Source: Pseudomonas putida (GTDB lineage: Bacteria > Pseudomonadota > Gammaproteobacteria > Pseudomonadales > Pseudomonadaceae). From it: a DNA stretch of 64,000 nt. The stretch is taken from NCBI RefSeq assembly GCF_028682635.1, contig NZ_JANHLK010000003.1, forward strand, positions 248,001 to 312,000, in the 5' to 3' direction. Position 1 is the first letter of the stretch; each line of letters opens with the position of its first letter. Below the pieces are notes generated by a model. It saw nothing but the letters and a program-made list of their open reading frames with translations. It made no database searches and was not told where the DNA came from. The translations under genes were made by a program, and so were the position numbers. Below are positions 13,642 through 26,624 of the stretch, in pieces.

Positions 13642-13668
13642 CAAAACGCCCCACTAGGGGGCGTTTTG
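13642..13668 (-). terminator. Terminator-like hairpin between yidC and mnmE
   Basis: CAAAACGCCCC and GGGGCGTTTTG form a near-perfect inverted repeat with a three- to five-base loop and A/T-rich outer stems. It lies 22 bp after the yidC stop and before mnmE, so it probably ends or attenuates the rnpA-yidD-yidC transcript. Confidence 0.75.
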
Positions 13669-13689
13669 AGTGGTTACCCACAGTGTAAG

Positions 13690-15369
13690 TCAGGCAGTCG
13701 CTTTGGCAGCTGCTTCGATCTTACGAGTGATGTACCACTGTTGGGCGATCGACAGGCAGTTGTTCACTACCCAGTACAGCACCAGACCAGCCGGGAACCA
13801 CAGGAAGAAGAAGGTGAAGATGATTGGCATCAGCTTCATCACCTTGGCCTGCATCGGATCCGGTGGAGTCGGGTTCAACTGCTGCTGGATGAACATGGTT
13901 GCACCCATGATGATCGGCAGGATGAAGAACGGATCCTTGATCGACAGGTCGGTAATCCACAGCATGAACGGCGCTTGGCGCATTTCAACGCTTTCCAGCA
14001 GAACCCAGTACAACGAAAGGAATACCGGCATCTGCACGAGGATTGGCAAGCAACCACCCAGCGGATTGATCTTCTCTTTCTTGTACAGCTCCATCATGGC
14101 TTGCGACATTTTCTGCCGGTCATCGCCATGTTGCTCTTTCAGCGCAGCCAGTTTCGGAGCCACTGCACGCATGCGCGCCATGGATTTGTAGCTGGCGGCC
14201 GACAACGGGAAGAAGATCCCCTTGATCAGCATGGTCAGGAAGATAATCGACCAGCCCCAGTTACCCACAATGGCGTGGATGTGTTGCAGCAACCAGAAGA
14301 TCGGTTGAGCGATGAACCACAGGATGCCGTAGTCGACAGTCAGTTCCAGACCTGGGGACAACTCTTTGAGCACAGCCTGGCTTTTCGGACCGGCGTACAG
14401 AGTAGCGCTGGTTTCAGCCTTGGCACCGGGAGCAACGGTCAACGAAGGACCGGTGTAACCGATGATGTAGTTGCCTTTGCTGTCTTTACGGGTCTGGACG
14501 ACGTTGTTTTCGCCCTTCGCCGGAATCCACGCGGTCACGAAGTAGTGTTGCAACCAGGCAACCCAACCGCCGGTAACGGTTTCTTTCAGCTGCGCCTTGT
14601 CCATGTCCTTCATGGACACTTTCTTGTACGGCTCCGAACTTGTCCACAGGGCGGCGCCCAGGTAAGTCGCGGTACCGGTGGCGGTGCTGGAAGACGGATC
14701 GGAGCTGGCGTCACGCTTCAATTGCGCGAACATTGCACCGGACCAGGGCTGTGCGCTCTGGTTGTCGATCAGGTAGGACACGGTTACGTCATACAGGCCG
14801 CGTTTCAGAGTGAAACGCTTGATGTAGTTGACGCCGTCCTTGCTGAACTTCAGGTCCACGACCAATTGGTCCTGACCGTCAGCCAGCTGGTAAACCTTCT
14901 TCTCTGCCGAGTAAATCGGACGACCGGCAGGACTTGCATCCGGGCCGTTGCTGCCAATCAGGCCACTTTGCGCCAGATAAGTCCGTTCGTTGCCGTTGTC
15001 GAACAGCTGGAATGGAATTTCCGGATGGTCCTGACGACGTGGATACAGCGGCAATTTCAGTTGGGCAACATCACCACCCTGTGGATCGATGGCCAGATCG
15101 AGCACATCCGTTTTGATCTGGATGAGGTCGGTGCTCGCCGCTACCGGAGTTTCGGCAGGTGCGCTGGTATCGTTTGCGGCGTGCGGAATGTCGTCACTGA
15201 CGGACGCTTTATTGCCAGTGGCCGTATCCGGGAGGCCCGGTGCGGTCGTACTGGAAGCAACATTCTGAGTCGGCAAGGCAGCCTGGCCATAGTCCTGGTT
15301 CCATTTAAGAACCATAACGTAGGACACGATTGCCAGGGCGACGATCAGGATCGTGCGTTTGATATCCAT
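13690..15369 (-). CDS. yidC: Membrane protein insertase YidC
   Basis: Inserts and folds inner-membrane proteins alone or with SecYEG; 559 residues. It has an N-terminal signal-anchor helix (about residues 5-22), a large periplasmic beta-rich domain to about residue 350, and then the conserved insertase core with five helices. 'YWVLLESVEMRQAPFMLWI' and 'IFTFFFLWFPAGLVLYWVVNN' are the typical core segments. It lies 2 bp after yidD. Confidence 0.98.
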   Translation of the reverse strand: MDIKRTILIVALAIVSYVMVLKWNQDYGQAALPTQNVASSTTAPGLPDTATGNKASVSDDIPHAANDTSAPAETPVAASTDLIQIKTDVLDLAIDPQGGDVAQLKLPLYPRRQDHPEIPFQLFDNGNERTYLAQSGLIGSNGPDASPAGRPIYSAEKKVYQLADGQDQLVVDLKFSKDGVNYIKRFTLKRGLYDVTVSYLIDNQSAQPWSGAMFAQLKRDASSDPSSSTATGTATYLGAALWTSSEPYKKVSMKDMDKAQLKETVTGGWVAWLQHYFVTAWIPAKGENNVVQTRKDSKGNYIIGYTGPSLTVAPGAKAETSATLYAGPKSQAVLKELSPGLELTVDYGILWFIAQPIFWLLQHIHAIVGNWGWSIIFLTMLIKGIFFPLSAASYKSMARMRAVAPKLAALKEQHGDDRQKMSQAMMELYKKEKINPLGGCLPILVQMPVFLSLYWVLLESVEMRQAPFMLWITDLSIKDPFFILPIIMGATMFIQQQLNPTPPDPMQAKVMKLMPIIFTFFFLWFPAGLVLYWVVNNCLSIAQQWYITRKIEAAAKATA

Positions 15370-15371
15370 GA

Positions 15372-15617
15372 TTACTCGGCCATCGAAGAAGAACGGGAGG
15401 TAGGGATAGATGGAACCGGGTCATAACCACCGGGATTCCACGGATGACAGCGACCTAAACGACGAAAGGTCAGCCAGCCACCGCGAAGAAGGCCATGATT
15501 TTCAATGGCTTCTAACGCGTAGCAGGAACAACTGGGGTAGAAACGACAGTGACTGGCCATCAGGGGACTAATGGCGTAGCGATAAAACTGGATCGGAACG
15601 AGTGCCAGTTTACGCAT
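15372..15617 (-). CDS. yidD: Membrane protein insertion efficiency factor YidD
   Basis: An 81-residue protein with the hallmark core '[19 protein letters not shown]' and '[14 protein letters not shown]'. It associates with the inner membrane through an amphipathic N-terminal helix and aids YidC-dependent insertion. Its start overlaps the rnpA end by 8 bp, and its stop is 2 bp before yidC, so the three genes are tightly coupled. Confidence 0.96.
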   Translation of the reverse strand: MRKLALVPIQFYRYAISPLMASHCRFYPSCSCYALEAIENHGLLRGGWLTFRRLGRCHPWNPGGYDPVPSIPTSRSSSMAE

Positions 15618-16011
15618 CGGGACTGTCTACCCCTACAGTTTCGGTTTTGACTGCTGGTACTGGCGTGCTGCGTGCCAGACGCTTCCAGAGTTTGCCGAAA
15701 TGCTGAATCAATTCGGGGTTTTCTACGTCACCCAAACCTTTGCGCGCGACGATAACGATGTCCCAGCCTGCCAGTGAATCCTGGTTCAGGCGAAACGATT
15801 CGCGCATCAGACGTTTGAGGCGATTGCGCTCGACGGAGAGCTTTACGCTCTTTTTCCCGATAACCAGCCCGAGACGGGGGTGATCAAGATCGTTTTTGCG
15901 CGCAAGGAGCAGGAGATTTTTCCCCGGAACCTTGCCGGTAGGGGAGTCAAAGACCGCCTTGAAATGCCGGGGGGTAAGCAGACGCTTTTCCCGACTGAAG
16001 TCCTGACTCAC
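15610..16011 (-). CDS. rnpA: Ribonuclease P protein component
   Basis: Protein subunit of RNase P, which matures tRNA 5' ends; about 133 residues. The RNR motif appears in '[21 protein letters not shown]'. The family N-terminus is (V)[16 protein letters not shown], which sets the start at the GTG at 16011. An upstream in-frame start would run through rpmH in another frame. A GGAGGTGA sequence overlaps that GTG rather than preceding it, so the exact initiation codon is not settled. Confidence 0.93.
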   Translation of the reverse strand: MSQDFSREKRLLTPRHFKAVFDSPTGKVPGKNLLLLARKNDLDHPRLGLVIGKKSVKLSVERNRLKRLMRESFRLNQDSLAGWDIVIVARKGLGDVENPELIQHFGKLWKRLARSTPVPAVKTETVGVDSPDA

Positions 16012-16027
16012 CTCCAGTGCCGGATTA

Positions 16028-16162
16028 TCAAACTGCCAGACGCGCACGACCTTTGGCGCGACGACGCGACAGGACGGCACGACCGTTCTTGGTAGCCATG
16101 CGAGCACGGAAACCGTGGGTACGAGCGCGTTTGATAGTGCTTGGTTGGAAAGTACGTTTCAT
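16028..16162 (-). CDS. rpmH: 50S ribosomal protein L34
   Basis: A 44-residue, very basic ribosomal protein. Reading the minus strand from ATG at 16162 gives [20 protein letters not shown] and so on, ending RLAV at TGA 16028, the canonical L34. It has an AGGTAAC Shine-Dalgarno about 8 bp upstream. It stands between oriC and rnpA, as in nearly all gammaproteobacteria of this type, and probably shares a promoter with rnpA-yidD-yidC. Confidence 0.97.
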   Translation of the reverse strand: MKRTFQPSTIKRARTHGFRARMATKNGRAVLSRRRAKGRARLAV

Positions 16163-16729
16163 TGTCGTGTTACCTGGTTCGTCCACAACGGGCCGGAATG
16201 GCCCCCGTTTTAAGAGACCGGGGATTCTAGAGAAAGCAAGCCTCTAGGTCAATTTCCAACCAACGTTTCCTTATAAATAGATCTCCGGAGGTTTTGCCTG
16301 GTCAGGATCCTCAGGCAAATATAAAAATAAGAAAGGAAAGTATTTAAAGCTTTTCTGTAAAGCTTATAAAAGCTTAGGGCGCGGGTATCTGTGGATAAGT
16401 GCCTAGAGCCCTTGTTTCATCGCATGTACAGCGAATGACAACTACAGTGGAAAACGGTGTTCAGGCTGTGCTGCGCGGTCGGATAACCTGTGTGTGGAAA
16501 GCGCTGTTATCCACAGGCAGGTTATCCACCGAGTTTCGCCCCCACTTGTGCAATGAGCTTAGAGGTGGTTATCCACAGGGCTTATGCACAGACCATTGGT
16601 CGTCTTTTTTGCGTATAAAACCCTGATTGTTCTCGGTTCATGACCCACCTACGTGTGGATAAGTCGGCGTCTGGCCGTTACAATGGCCGCTTGTTTTTGC
16701 CTCACCGGCTTTCAACTTAGGGGATATCC
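16163..16729. other. oriC: Chromosomal replication origin oriC (rpmH-dnaA interval)
   Basis: A 567-bp gene-free interval. The left half holds an AT-rich segment (about 16311-16375) with three AAAGCTT repeats at 16346, 16359 and 16369. The right half holds DnaA boxes: perfect TTATCCACA at 16390-16398 (reverse), 16507-16515, 16569-16577 and 16654-16662 (reverse); near matches TTATCCACC at 16522-16530 and TTATGCACA at 16582-16590. Position between rpmH and dnaA matches the established pseudomonad origin. No small ORF here looks real. Confidence 0.93.
16654..16684 (+). promoter_or_regulatory. Possible dnaA promoter with a DnaA box over the -35 position
   Basis: A TACAAT hexamer at 16679-16684 is a plausible -10, about 45 bp before the dnaA GTG. 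The perfect DnaA box at 16654-16662 falls where the -35 element would be; no good -35 match is present. This layout would let DnaA repress its own gene, as in E. coli. It is an inference from spacing only. Confidence 0.4.
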
Positions 16730-18250
16730 GTGTCAGTGGAACTTTGGCAGCAGTGCGTGGAGCTTTTGCGCGATGAGCTGCCTGCCCAACAATTCAACAC
16801 TTGGATCCGTCCACTACAGGTCGAAGCCGAAGGCGACGAGTTGCGTGTCTATGCACCCAATCGTTTTGTCCTGGACTGGGTCAACGAGAAATACCTGAGC
16901 CGCGTGCTGGAATTGCTCGACGAGCACGGCAACGGCATGGCGCCTGCGCTTTCCTTATTAATAGGCAGCAAACGCAGCTCAGCTCCGCGTGCTGCACCGA
17001 ATGCGCCGCTGGCTGCCGCCGCGGCGTCCCAGGTTCAGGCGGCTGCAGCTGCTGCCGCGCCTGCGGCCCCCGCCCCATCACCGGCCAAGCGTGCGACGCA
17101 AAAAACCGCTGAAGTGGCTGAGCAAGAGCCTTCGCGTGACAGCTTCGACCCAATGGCCGGCGCCAGTTCGCAACAGGCACCGGTGCGCGCCGAGCAACGC
17201 ACTGTTCAGGTTGAAGGCGCCCTCAAGCACACCAGCTACCTGAACCGCACCTTTACCTTCGAAAACTTCGTTGAGGGCAAGTCCAACCAACTGGCCCGGG
17301 CTGCGGCCTGGCAAGTGGCGGACAACCCCAAGCACGGATACAACCCGCTCTTCCTTTATGGTGGTGTAGGTCTGGGTAAAACCCACTTGATGCATGCTGT
17401 GGGTAACCACCTATTAAAGAAGAACCCGAATGCCAAGGTCGTGTACCTGCATTCCGAGCGCTTCGTGGCCGACATGGTCAAGGCGCTGCAACTGAACGCG
17501 ATCAACGAATTCAAGCGCTTCTACCGTTCGGTGGATGCATTGCTGATCGACGATATTCAGTTTTTCGCTCGCAAGGAGCGCTCCCAGGAAGAGTTTTTCC
17601 ACACCTTCAACGCCCTGCTTGAAGGTGGCCAGCAGGTCATTCTCACCAGTGACCGCTATCCGAAAGAAATCGAAGGCCTTGAAGAACGACTGAAGTCCCG
17701 CTTCGGCTGGGGCCTCACGGTGGCCGTAGAGCCGCCGGAACTGGAAACCCGTGTCGCGATCCTGATGAAGAAGGCCGACCAGGCCAAGGTCGAACTGCCA
17801 CACGATGCCGCGTTCTTCATTGCCCAACGCATTCGCTCCAACGTCCGTGAACTGGAAGGTGCGCTCAAGCGCGTCATCGCCCATTCGCACTTCATGGGGC
17901 GCGATATCACCATCGAGTTGATTCGCGAGTCCCTGAAGGACCTGTTGGCGCTGCAAGACAAACTGGTCTCTGTGGATAACATTCAGCGCACGGTCGCCGA
18001 GTACTACAAGATCAAGATCTCCGATTTGTTGTCCAAACGTCGTTCGCGTTCGGTTGCCCGTCCACGTCAGGTCGCCATGGCGTTGTCCAAGGAACTCACC
18101 AACCACAGCCTGCCGGAAATCGGTGATGTGTTTGGTGGGCGTGACCACACGACTGTTTTGCACGCCTGCCGCAAGATCAACGAACTTAAGGAATCCGACG
18201 CGGACATCCGCGAGGACTACAAGAACCTGCTGCGTACACTGACCACTTGA
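16730..18250 (+). CDS. dnaA: Chromosomal replication initiator protein DnaA
   Basis: Origin-binding AAA+ initiator of 506 residues. Domain I spans roughly 1-85 ([20 protein letters not shown]). A long Ala/Pro-rich domain II linker follows to about residue 165. The AAA+ domain carries [10 protein letters not shown] near 211-220 and LLIDDIQFF near 270. Domain IV has the DNA-binding signature [15 protein letters not shown] near 469-483. The start is GTG at 16730, preceded by AGGGGATAT. A DnaA box occurs inside the gene (17971-17979). Confidence 0.98.
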   Translation: MSVELWQQCVELLRDELPAQQFNTWIRPLQVEAEGDELRVYAPNRFVLDWVNEKYLSRVLELLDEHGNGMAPALSLLIGSKRSSAPRAAPNAPLAAAAASQVQAAAAAAAPAAPAPSPAKRATQKTAEVAEQEPSRDSFDPMAGASSQQAPVRAEQRTVQVEGALKHTSYLNRTFTFENFVEGKSNQLARAAAWQVADNPKHGYNPLFLYGGVGLGKTHLMHAVGNHLLKKNPNAKVVYLHSERFVADMVKALQLNAINEFKRFYRSVDALLIDDIQFFARKERSQEEFFHTFNALLEGGQQVILTSDRYPKEIEGLEERLKSRFGWGLTVAVEPPELETRVAILMKKADQAKVELPHDAAFFIAQRIRSNVRELEGALKRVIAHSHFMGRDITIELIRESLKDLLALQDKLVSVDNIQRTVAEYYKIKISDLLSKRRSRSVARPRQVAMALSKELTNHSLPEIGDVFGGRDHTTVLHACRKINELKESDADIREDYKNLLRTLTT

Positions 18251-18288
18251 TGAACACCAGCGCAGCTTTTAAGGCAAGGGACTAGACC

Positions 18289-19392
18289 ATGCATTTCACC
18301 ATTCAACGCGAAGCCCTGTTGAAACCCCTGCAACTGGTCGCAGGCGTCGTCGAGCGCCGACAGACCTTGCCGGTTCTCTCCAACGTGCTGCTGGTTGTCG
18401 AAGGCCAGCAGTTGTCGCTGACCGGTACCGACCTGGAAGTCGAGCTGGTCGGTCGCGTGCAACTCGAAGAGCCTGCTGAAACAGGTTCCATCACCGTGCC
18501 TGCACGTAAACTGATGGACATCTGCAAAAGCCTGCCGAACGACGCGCTGATCGATATCAAGGTCGATGAACAGAAGCTGGTGGTGAAGGCTGGCCGTAGC
18601 CGCTTCACCCTCTCGACCTTGCCGGCCAACGATTTCCCCACCGTGGAAGAAGGCCCGGGCTCGCTGACCTGCAGTCTCGAACAGAGCAAGCTGCGTCGCC
18701 TGATAGAGCGCACCAGTTTCGCCATGGCCCAGCAGGACGTGCGTTACTACCTCAACGGCATGCTGCTGGAAGTCTCGGCGGGCGTCATTCGTGCCGTGGC
18801 CACCGACGGCCACCGTCTGGCAATGTGCTCGATGCAGGCTGATATCGGCCAGCCGGATCGCCACCAGGTCATCGTGCCGCGCAAGGGTATCCTTGAAATG
18901 GCGCGTTTGCTGACCGAGCCAGACGGCATCGTCACTATCGTCCTGGGCCAGCACCACATTCGCGCGACCACCGGTGAGTTCACCTTCACCTCGAAACTGG
19001 TCGACGGCAAATTCCCGGACTACGAGCGCGTTCTGCCAAAAGGCGGCGACAAGCTGGTGCTCGGTGATCGTCAGGCGTTGCGTGAGGCTTTCAGCCGTAC
19101 GGCGATTCTGTCCAACGAAAAGTACCGCGGCATCCGTCTGCAACTGGCTCCTGGCCAGCTGAAGATCCAGGCGAACAACCCGGAGCAGGAGGAAGCGGAA
19201 GAAGAGGTTGGCGTTGAGTACAACGGCGGCTCCCTGGAAATCGGCTTCAACGTCAGCTACTTGCTCGACGTACTGGGCGTGATGACCACAGAGCAGGTGC
19301 GACTCATCCTGTCCGACTCCAACAGCAGTGCGCTGGTGCAAGAGTCCGACAACGACGACTCGGCCTACGTCGTCATGCCGATGCGTCTGTAA
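18289..19392 (+). CDS. dnaN: DNA polymerase III beta subunit (sliding clamp)
   Basis: Ring-shaped processivity clamp, 367 residues made of three similar domains. It starts MHFTIQREALLKPLQLVAGVVERRQTLPVLSN, the family N-terminus, and ends 'YVVMPMRL', the conserved C-terminal pocket strand. It follows dnaA by 38 bp with an AAGGCAAGGGA Shine-Dalgarno region and is probably co-transcribed with dnaA, recF and gyrB. Confidence 0.98.
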   Translation: MHFTIQREALLKPLQLVAGVVERRQTLPVLSNVLLVVEGQQLSLTGTDLEVELVGRVQLEEPAETGSITVPARKLMDICKSLPNDALIDIKVDEQKLVVKAGRSRFTLSTLPANDFPTVEEGPGSLTCSLEQSKLRRLIERTSFAMAQQDVRYYLNGMLLEVSAGVIRAVATDGHRLAMCSMQADIGQPDRHQVIVPRKGILEMARLLTEPDGIVTIVLGQHHIRATTGEFTFTSKLVDGKFPDYERVLPKGGDKLVLGDRQALREAFSRTAILSNEKYRGIRLQLAPGQLKIQANNPEQEEAEEEVGVEYNGGSLEIGFNVSYLLDVLGVMTTEQVRLILSDSNSSALVQESDNDDSAYVVMPMRL

Positions 19393-19412
19393 TCATGTTC
19401 AGCAGAAGCTAG

Positions 19413-22939
<3,527 letters not shown>

Positions 22940-22960
22940 TCCCGGTTAACCCGCTGGACC

Positions 22961-22991
22961 AAAAAGGCCAACGCTTGCGTTGGCCTTTTTT
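22961..22991 (+). terminator. Rho-independent terminator after gyrB
   Basis: AAAAAGGCCAACGC and GCGTTGGCCTTTTT form a perfect 14-bp stem with a TT centre, followed by further T. It is 22 bp beyond the gyrB stop and would end the dnaA-dnaN-recF-gyrB message. Confidence 0.93.
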
Positions 22992-23022
22992 GTGTCCAGT
23001 GAAACACCCACATTACAGGCAT

Positions 23023-23053
23023 AAAAAAACCGGCTATATCAGCCGGTTTTTTT
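23023..23053 (-). terminator. Second, bidirectional terminator in the gyrB-plsC gap
   Basis: AAAACCGGCT and AGCCGGTTTT, flanked by extra A and T runs, enclose a five-base loop. It lies between the convergent gyrB and acyltransferase genes and can serve leftward transcription. The rest of the gap (23054-23182) is AT-rich and ends with a perfect DnaA box at 23169-23177. Confidence 0.88.
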
Positions 23054-23182
23054 GCGCCCGAAAAAAACTTATGCACGTTTTTTGGTTTTTTAAGCGCTTA
23101 AGAAATATCTATATAAATCATTAAGTTAGGAGACGATTTCGACGCTTTTCTCACAAACGGTACACAGCTTATCCACAGAAGC

Positions 23183-23962
23183 TCAGACAACCACCTGATC
23201 GTTGGTAACCGGCGCCTGCGGAGCCGGTGGCAGAGAGCCCATTTCACGCTGCATCTGCTCGTTCCAAGCCTGGACTCGGTCGTTCAATTCGGCGATAGCG
23301 CGTGGTCCGCTACCTTCGGCATACATCGGTGCACCGATGATCACGGTGATGACACCCTGCTTCTTCCTCCAACCGGTTTTTGGCCAGAACTTGCCAGCGT
23401 TATGCGCAATCGGCAGCACCGGCAGCTCGGCATTCACTGCCAGCGCAGTACCGCCGCGGGAGAATTTGCCGATGGTGCCGTAGGGAACGCGCGTGCCTTC
23501 AGGGAAGATCAGCACCCAGACGTTGTCCTTGAGCAATTCATCGCCTTTCTTGGCGACGTGCTTGAGTGCCGCTTTCGGGTTGTCCCGGTCGATGGCGATG
23601 GGACGCAGCATGGCCATGGCCCAACCGAAGAACGGCACGTACAGCAGTTCGCGCTTGAGCACCTGGCTCAATGGCGAGAAATAGGCCGAGAGAAAAAAGG
23701 TCTCCCAGGTGCTCTGGTGGTTCGACTGGATCACGCAGGGCTGTGCCGGCACGTTCTCGGCACCTTTCACTTCGTAGCGAATGCCCAGGAATACCTTGCT
23801 CAGCCACAAGGCGCAGCGGCACCAATAGACGTTGATGAAGCGATAACGCGCCTTGAATGGCAGAAAGGGCGCGATAAAAAAACTCAGGCTGCACCACAGC
23901 AGGGAGCTGGTGCCCAGCAGCAGGTAAAAGAGGAAGGTTCTGATGGCCTGCAGTATCGACAT
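23183..23962 (-). CDS. PlsC-type 1-acyl-sn-glycerol-3-phosphate acyltransferase
   Basis: Membrane acyltransferase of 259 residues, probably converting lysophosphatidic acid to phosphatidic acid. It has hydrophobic segments at about residues 5-35. The catalytic motif is NHQSTWETFF, an HX4E version of the usual HX4D box, and motif III is FPEGTR. The last 25 residues are Pro/Gln-rich. It is last in the leftward glyQ-glyS-gmhB-plsC run, 67 bp after gmhB. Pseudomonads have several plsC paralogues, so no symbol is assigned. Confidence 0.9.
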   Translation of the reverse strand: MSILQAIRTFLFYLLLGTSSLLWCSLSFFIAPFLPFKARYRFINVYWCRCALWLSKVFLGIRYEVKGAENVPAQPCVIQSNHQSTWETFFLSAYFSPLSQVLKRELLYVPFFGWAMAMLRPIAIDRDNPKAALKHVAKKGDELLKDNVWVLIFPEGTRVPYGTIGKFSRGGTALAVNAELPVLPIAHNAGKFWPKTGWRKKQGVITVIIGAPMYAEGSGPRAIAELNDRVQAWNEQMQREMGSLPPAPQAPVTNDQVVV

Positions 23963-24029
23963 GGCGACGTTTACCGTAACGGTTCAAGCGCACTCCCGAA
24001 CGTTCCTTGGTCAGGATTTCGAAAGAGCT

Positions 24030-24563
24030 CTAATTGTGGATAAGTTCTGCGGCAATCGCCGCCAGATCGTCGAAAATCAATGTGCCTACCGGAAGGGTCT
24101 TGCCCAAAGTCTTTTCGCCTTTCCCGGTCTTTACCAAAACTGGCTGAGAATCGACGGCTTTGGCGGCTTCCAGGTCACCGAGACTATCGCCGACGAACCA
24201 TAGATTTGTCAGCGATACGTTGTAATGTGCGGCGATGCTTTTCAGCATCCCGGGTTTTGGCTTGCGGCAATCGCAGCCTTCGTCCGGCCCGTGCGGGCAG
24301 TAGACGATCAGCCCGACTTCCCCACCCTGCTCGGCCACCAGCGAGCGCAAGCGCTCGTGCATGGCGTCCAGGATAGCGAGGTCGTAGTAGCCGCGAGCGA
24401 TGCCCGACTGGTTGGTGGCGACCGCCACCGTCCAGCCGGCCTTGCTCAACTGCGCGATGGCTTCGATCGATCCGGGGAGTGGGATCCACTCCTCCACCGA
24501 CTTGATGTAAGCGTCGGAGTCGTAATTGATCACCCCGTCCCGATCGAGAATCAGCAGTTTCAA
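24030..24563 (-). CDS. gmhB: D-glycero-beta-D-manno-heptose-1,7-bisphosphate 7-phosphatase
   Basis: HAD-superfamily phosphatase of 177 residues in the ADP-heptose pathway for LPS inner core. The N-terminal LILDRDGVIN holds the nucleophile aspartate pair. A zinc-binding loop 'CPHGPDEGCDCRKPKPGM' is characteristic of GmhB, and 'WFVGDSLGDLEAAKA' gives the last HAD motif. It lies 6 bp after glyS. A perfect DnaA box (24035-24043) overlaps its final codons. Confidence 0.93.
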   Translation of the reverse strand: MKLLILDRDGVINYDSDAYIKSVEEWIPLPGSIEAIAQLSKAGWTVAVATNQSGIARGYYDLAILDAMHERLRSLVAEQGGEVGLIVYCPHGPDEGCDCRKPKPGMLKSIAAHYNVSLTNLWFVGDSLGDLEAAKAVDSQPVLVKTGKGEKTLGKTLPVGTLIFDDLAAIAAELIHN

Positions 24564-24569
24564 ACAGTC

Positions 24570-26624
24570 TTACCCCAGCAGCGAAATGTCGGCGACGCCG
24601 AGGAACAGCCCACGCAGGCGCGCCAGCAGTGCATAACGGTTAGCGCGGACATTGGCATCTTCCGCGTTGACCATCACCGCTTCGAAGAACGCGTCGACCG
24701 GCTCGCGCAAGGCGGCCAGGCGTGCCAGCGATTCGCTGTACTGACGTGCCGCCGCCATAGGCTGGACAGCCTGGTCAGCCTGCTGGATCGCCGAGTACAG
24801 GGAGAACTCGTTGGCATTGTCGAAATACTTGGCTTCGACCACGGTCGGCACCGAGCCTTCGACCTTGCTCAGCAAGTTCGATACGCGCTTGTTCACCGCC
24901 GCCAGGGCTGCGGCTTCCGGCAATTTGCGGAAGGCCTGTACCGCTTGTACGCGCTGGTCGAAGTCCAGGGCCGAGCCCGGGTTCAGTGCGCGCACCGACA
25001 GGTAGGTCGCCACGTCGACGCCTTCATCCTCATAACGCGCACGCAGGCGGTCGAAGATGAATTCCAGCACGGCGTCGTTGAGACCGACAGCCTTGACCTT
25101 GGTACCGAACGCATTCACGGCGAAGGCCACGGCGTCGTTCAGGTCCAGATCCAGTTGTTTCTCGATCAGGATACGCAGCACACCCAACGCAGCACGGCGC
25201 AGGGCATAGGGGTCTTTGCTACCAGTCGGCAGCATGCCGATACCGAAGATCCCCACGAGGGTATCGAGCTTGTCGGCGATGGCCACGGCCGCACCGGTCA
25301 GGGTGGCTGGCAGTTCGGCACCGGCACCGCGCGGCATGTACTGCTCGTTCAGGGCCAGGGCGACGTCTTCTGGCTCGCCATCATTGAGGGCGTAGTAGTA
25401 ACCGGCGACACCTTGCATCTCCGGGAACTCGCCGACCATTTCGGTCGCCAGGTCGCACTTGGACAGCAAGCCTGCGCGAGCGGCCCACGAGGCGTTGCCG
25501 CCAATGCGCGCAGCGATGTAGGCGGCGAGCCTGGAAACGCGTTCGGCCTTGTCGTAGACACTGCCGAGTTTTTCCTGGAACACCACGTTTTGCAGGCGCT
25601 GGTTGAAGTCTTCGAGCTTCTGCTTCTTGTCTTGCTTGAAGAAGAACTCGGCGTCGGTCAGGCGTGGGCGAACCACTTTCTCGTTACCGGCGATGATCTG
25701 CTGCGGGTCTTTGCTTTCGATGTTGGCCACGGTAATGAAACGTGGCAGCAACTTGCCTTCGGCATCCAGCAGGCAGAAGTACTTCTGGTTGTCCTGCATG
25801 GTGGTGATCAGTGCTTCTTGCGGCACGTCGAGGAAACGTTCCTCGAACGAGCACACCAGCGGTACCGGCCACTCGACCAGCGCGGTCACTTCGTCGAGCA
25901 GGGCTGGCGGAACGATCGCCGTGCCTTCCTGGCGAGTGGCCAGCTCTTCGGTGCGCTTGCTGATGATGTCGCGACGCTCGTTGGCGTCGGCCAGCACGTA
26001 GGCGGCACGCAGGTCGGCCAGGTAGCTGGACGGCGAACCGATGCGCACGTTTTCCGGGTGATGGAAGCGGTGACCACGGGAATCGCGGCCAGACTTCTGG
26101 GCGAGGATGGTGCAGTCGATGACCTGGTCACCGAACAGCATCACCAGCCATTGGGTCGGACGCACGAACTCTTCCTTGCGCGCACCCCAACGCATGCGTT
26201 TCGGGATCGGCAGGTCGTTCAGCGAGTCTTCGACGATGGTCGGCAGCAGGCTCGCGGTCGGCTTGCCGGCGATGCTCTGGCTGTAGCGCAGTTTCGGACC
26301 GCTCTGATCGATTTCGCTCAGGTCGACGCCGCACTTCTTGGCAAAGCCCAGCGCCGCTTGGGTCGGGTTGCCTTCAGCATCGAACGCGGCCTGACGTGGC
26401 GGGCCATCGAGGTTGATGCTGCGATCCGGCTGCTGGGTAGCCAGCGACGTGATCAGCACCGCCAGACGGCGCGGCGCGGCATAAACGGTTTTGGTCTCGT
26501 AGTTCAGGCCGGCAGCTTGCAGGCCCTTGTCGATACCGGCAAGAAACGCCTCGGCCAAGGTGTTCAGGGCCTTGGGTGGCAGTTCTTCAGTGCCCAGTTC
26601 AACCAGAAAATCCAGAGCACTCAT
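24570..26624 (-). CDS. glyS: Glycyl-tRNA synthetase beta subunit
   Basis: Large subunit of the alpha2beta2 bacterial GlyRS, 684 residues, starting [20 protein letters not shown], the family N-terminus. It carries the HD-like and C-terminal anticodon-binding helices; it recognises tRNA while GlyQ holds the aminoacylation site. Start and glyQ stop overlap by four bases (ATGA type), which would keep the subunits in balance. Confidence 0.98.
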   Translation of the reverse strand: MSALDFLVELGTEELPPKALNTLAEAFLAGIDKGLQAAGLNYETKTVYAAPRRLAVLITSLATQQPDRSINLDGPPRQAAFDAEGNPTQAALGFAKKCGVDLSEIDQSGPKLRYSQSIAGKPTASLLPTIVEDSLNDLPIPKRMRWGARKEEFVRPTQWLVMLFGDQVIDCTILAQKSGRDSRGHRFHHPENVRIGSPSSYLADLRAAYVLADANERRDIISKRTEELATRQEGTAIVPPALLDEVTALVEWPVPLVCSFEERFLDVPQEALITTMQDNQKYFCLLDAEGKLLPRFITVANIESKDPQQIIAGNEKVVRPRLTDAEFFFKQDKKQKLEDFNQRLQNVVFQEKLGSVYDKAERVSRLAAYIAARIGGNASWAARAGLLSKCDLATEMVGEFPEMQGVAGYYYALNDGEPEDVALALNEQYMPRGAGAELPATLTGAAVAIADKLDTLVGIFGIGMLPTGSKDPYALRRAALGVLRILIEKQLDLDLNDAVAFAVNAFGTKVKAVGLNDAVLEFIFDRLRARYEDEGVDVATYLSVRALNPGSALDFDQRVQAVQAFRKLPEAAALAAVNKRVSNLLSKVEGSVPTVVEAKYFDNANEFSLYSAIQQADQAVQPMAAARQYSESLARLAALREPVDAFFEAVMVNAEDANVRANRYALLARLRGLFLGVADISLLG

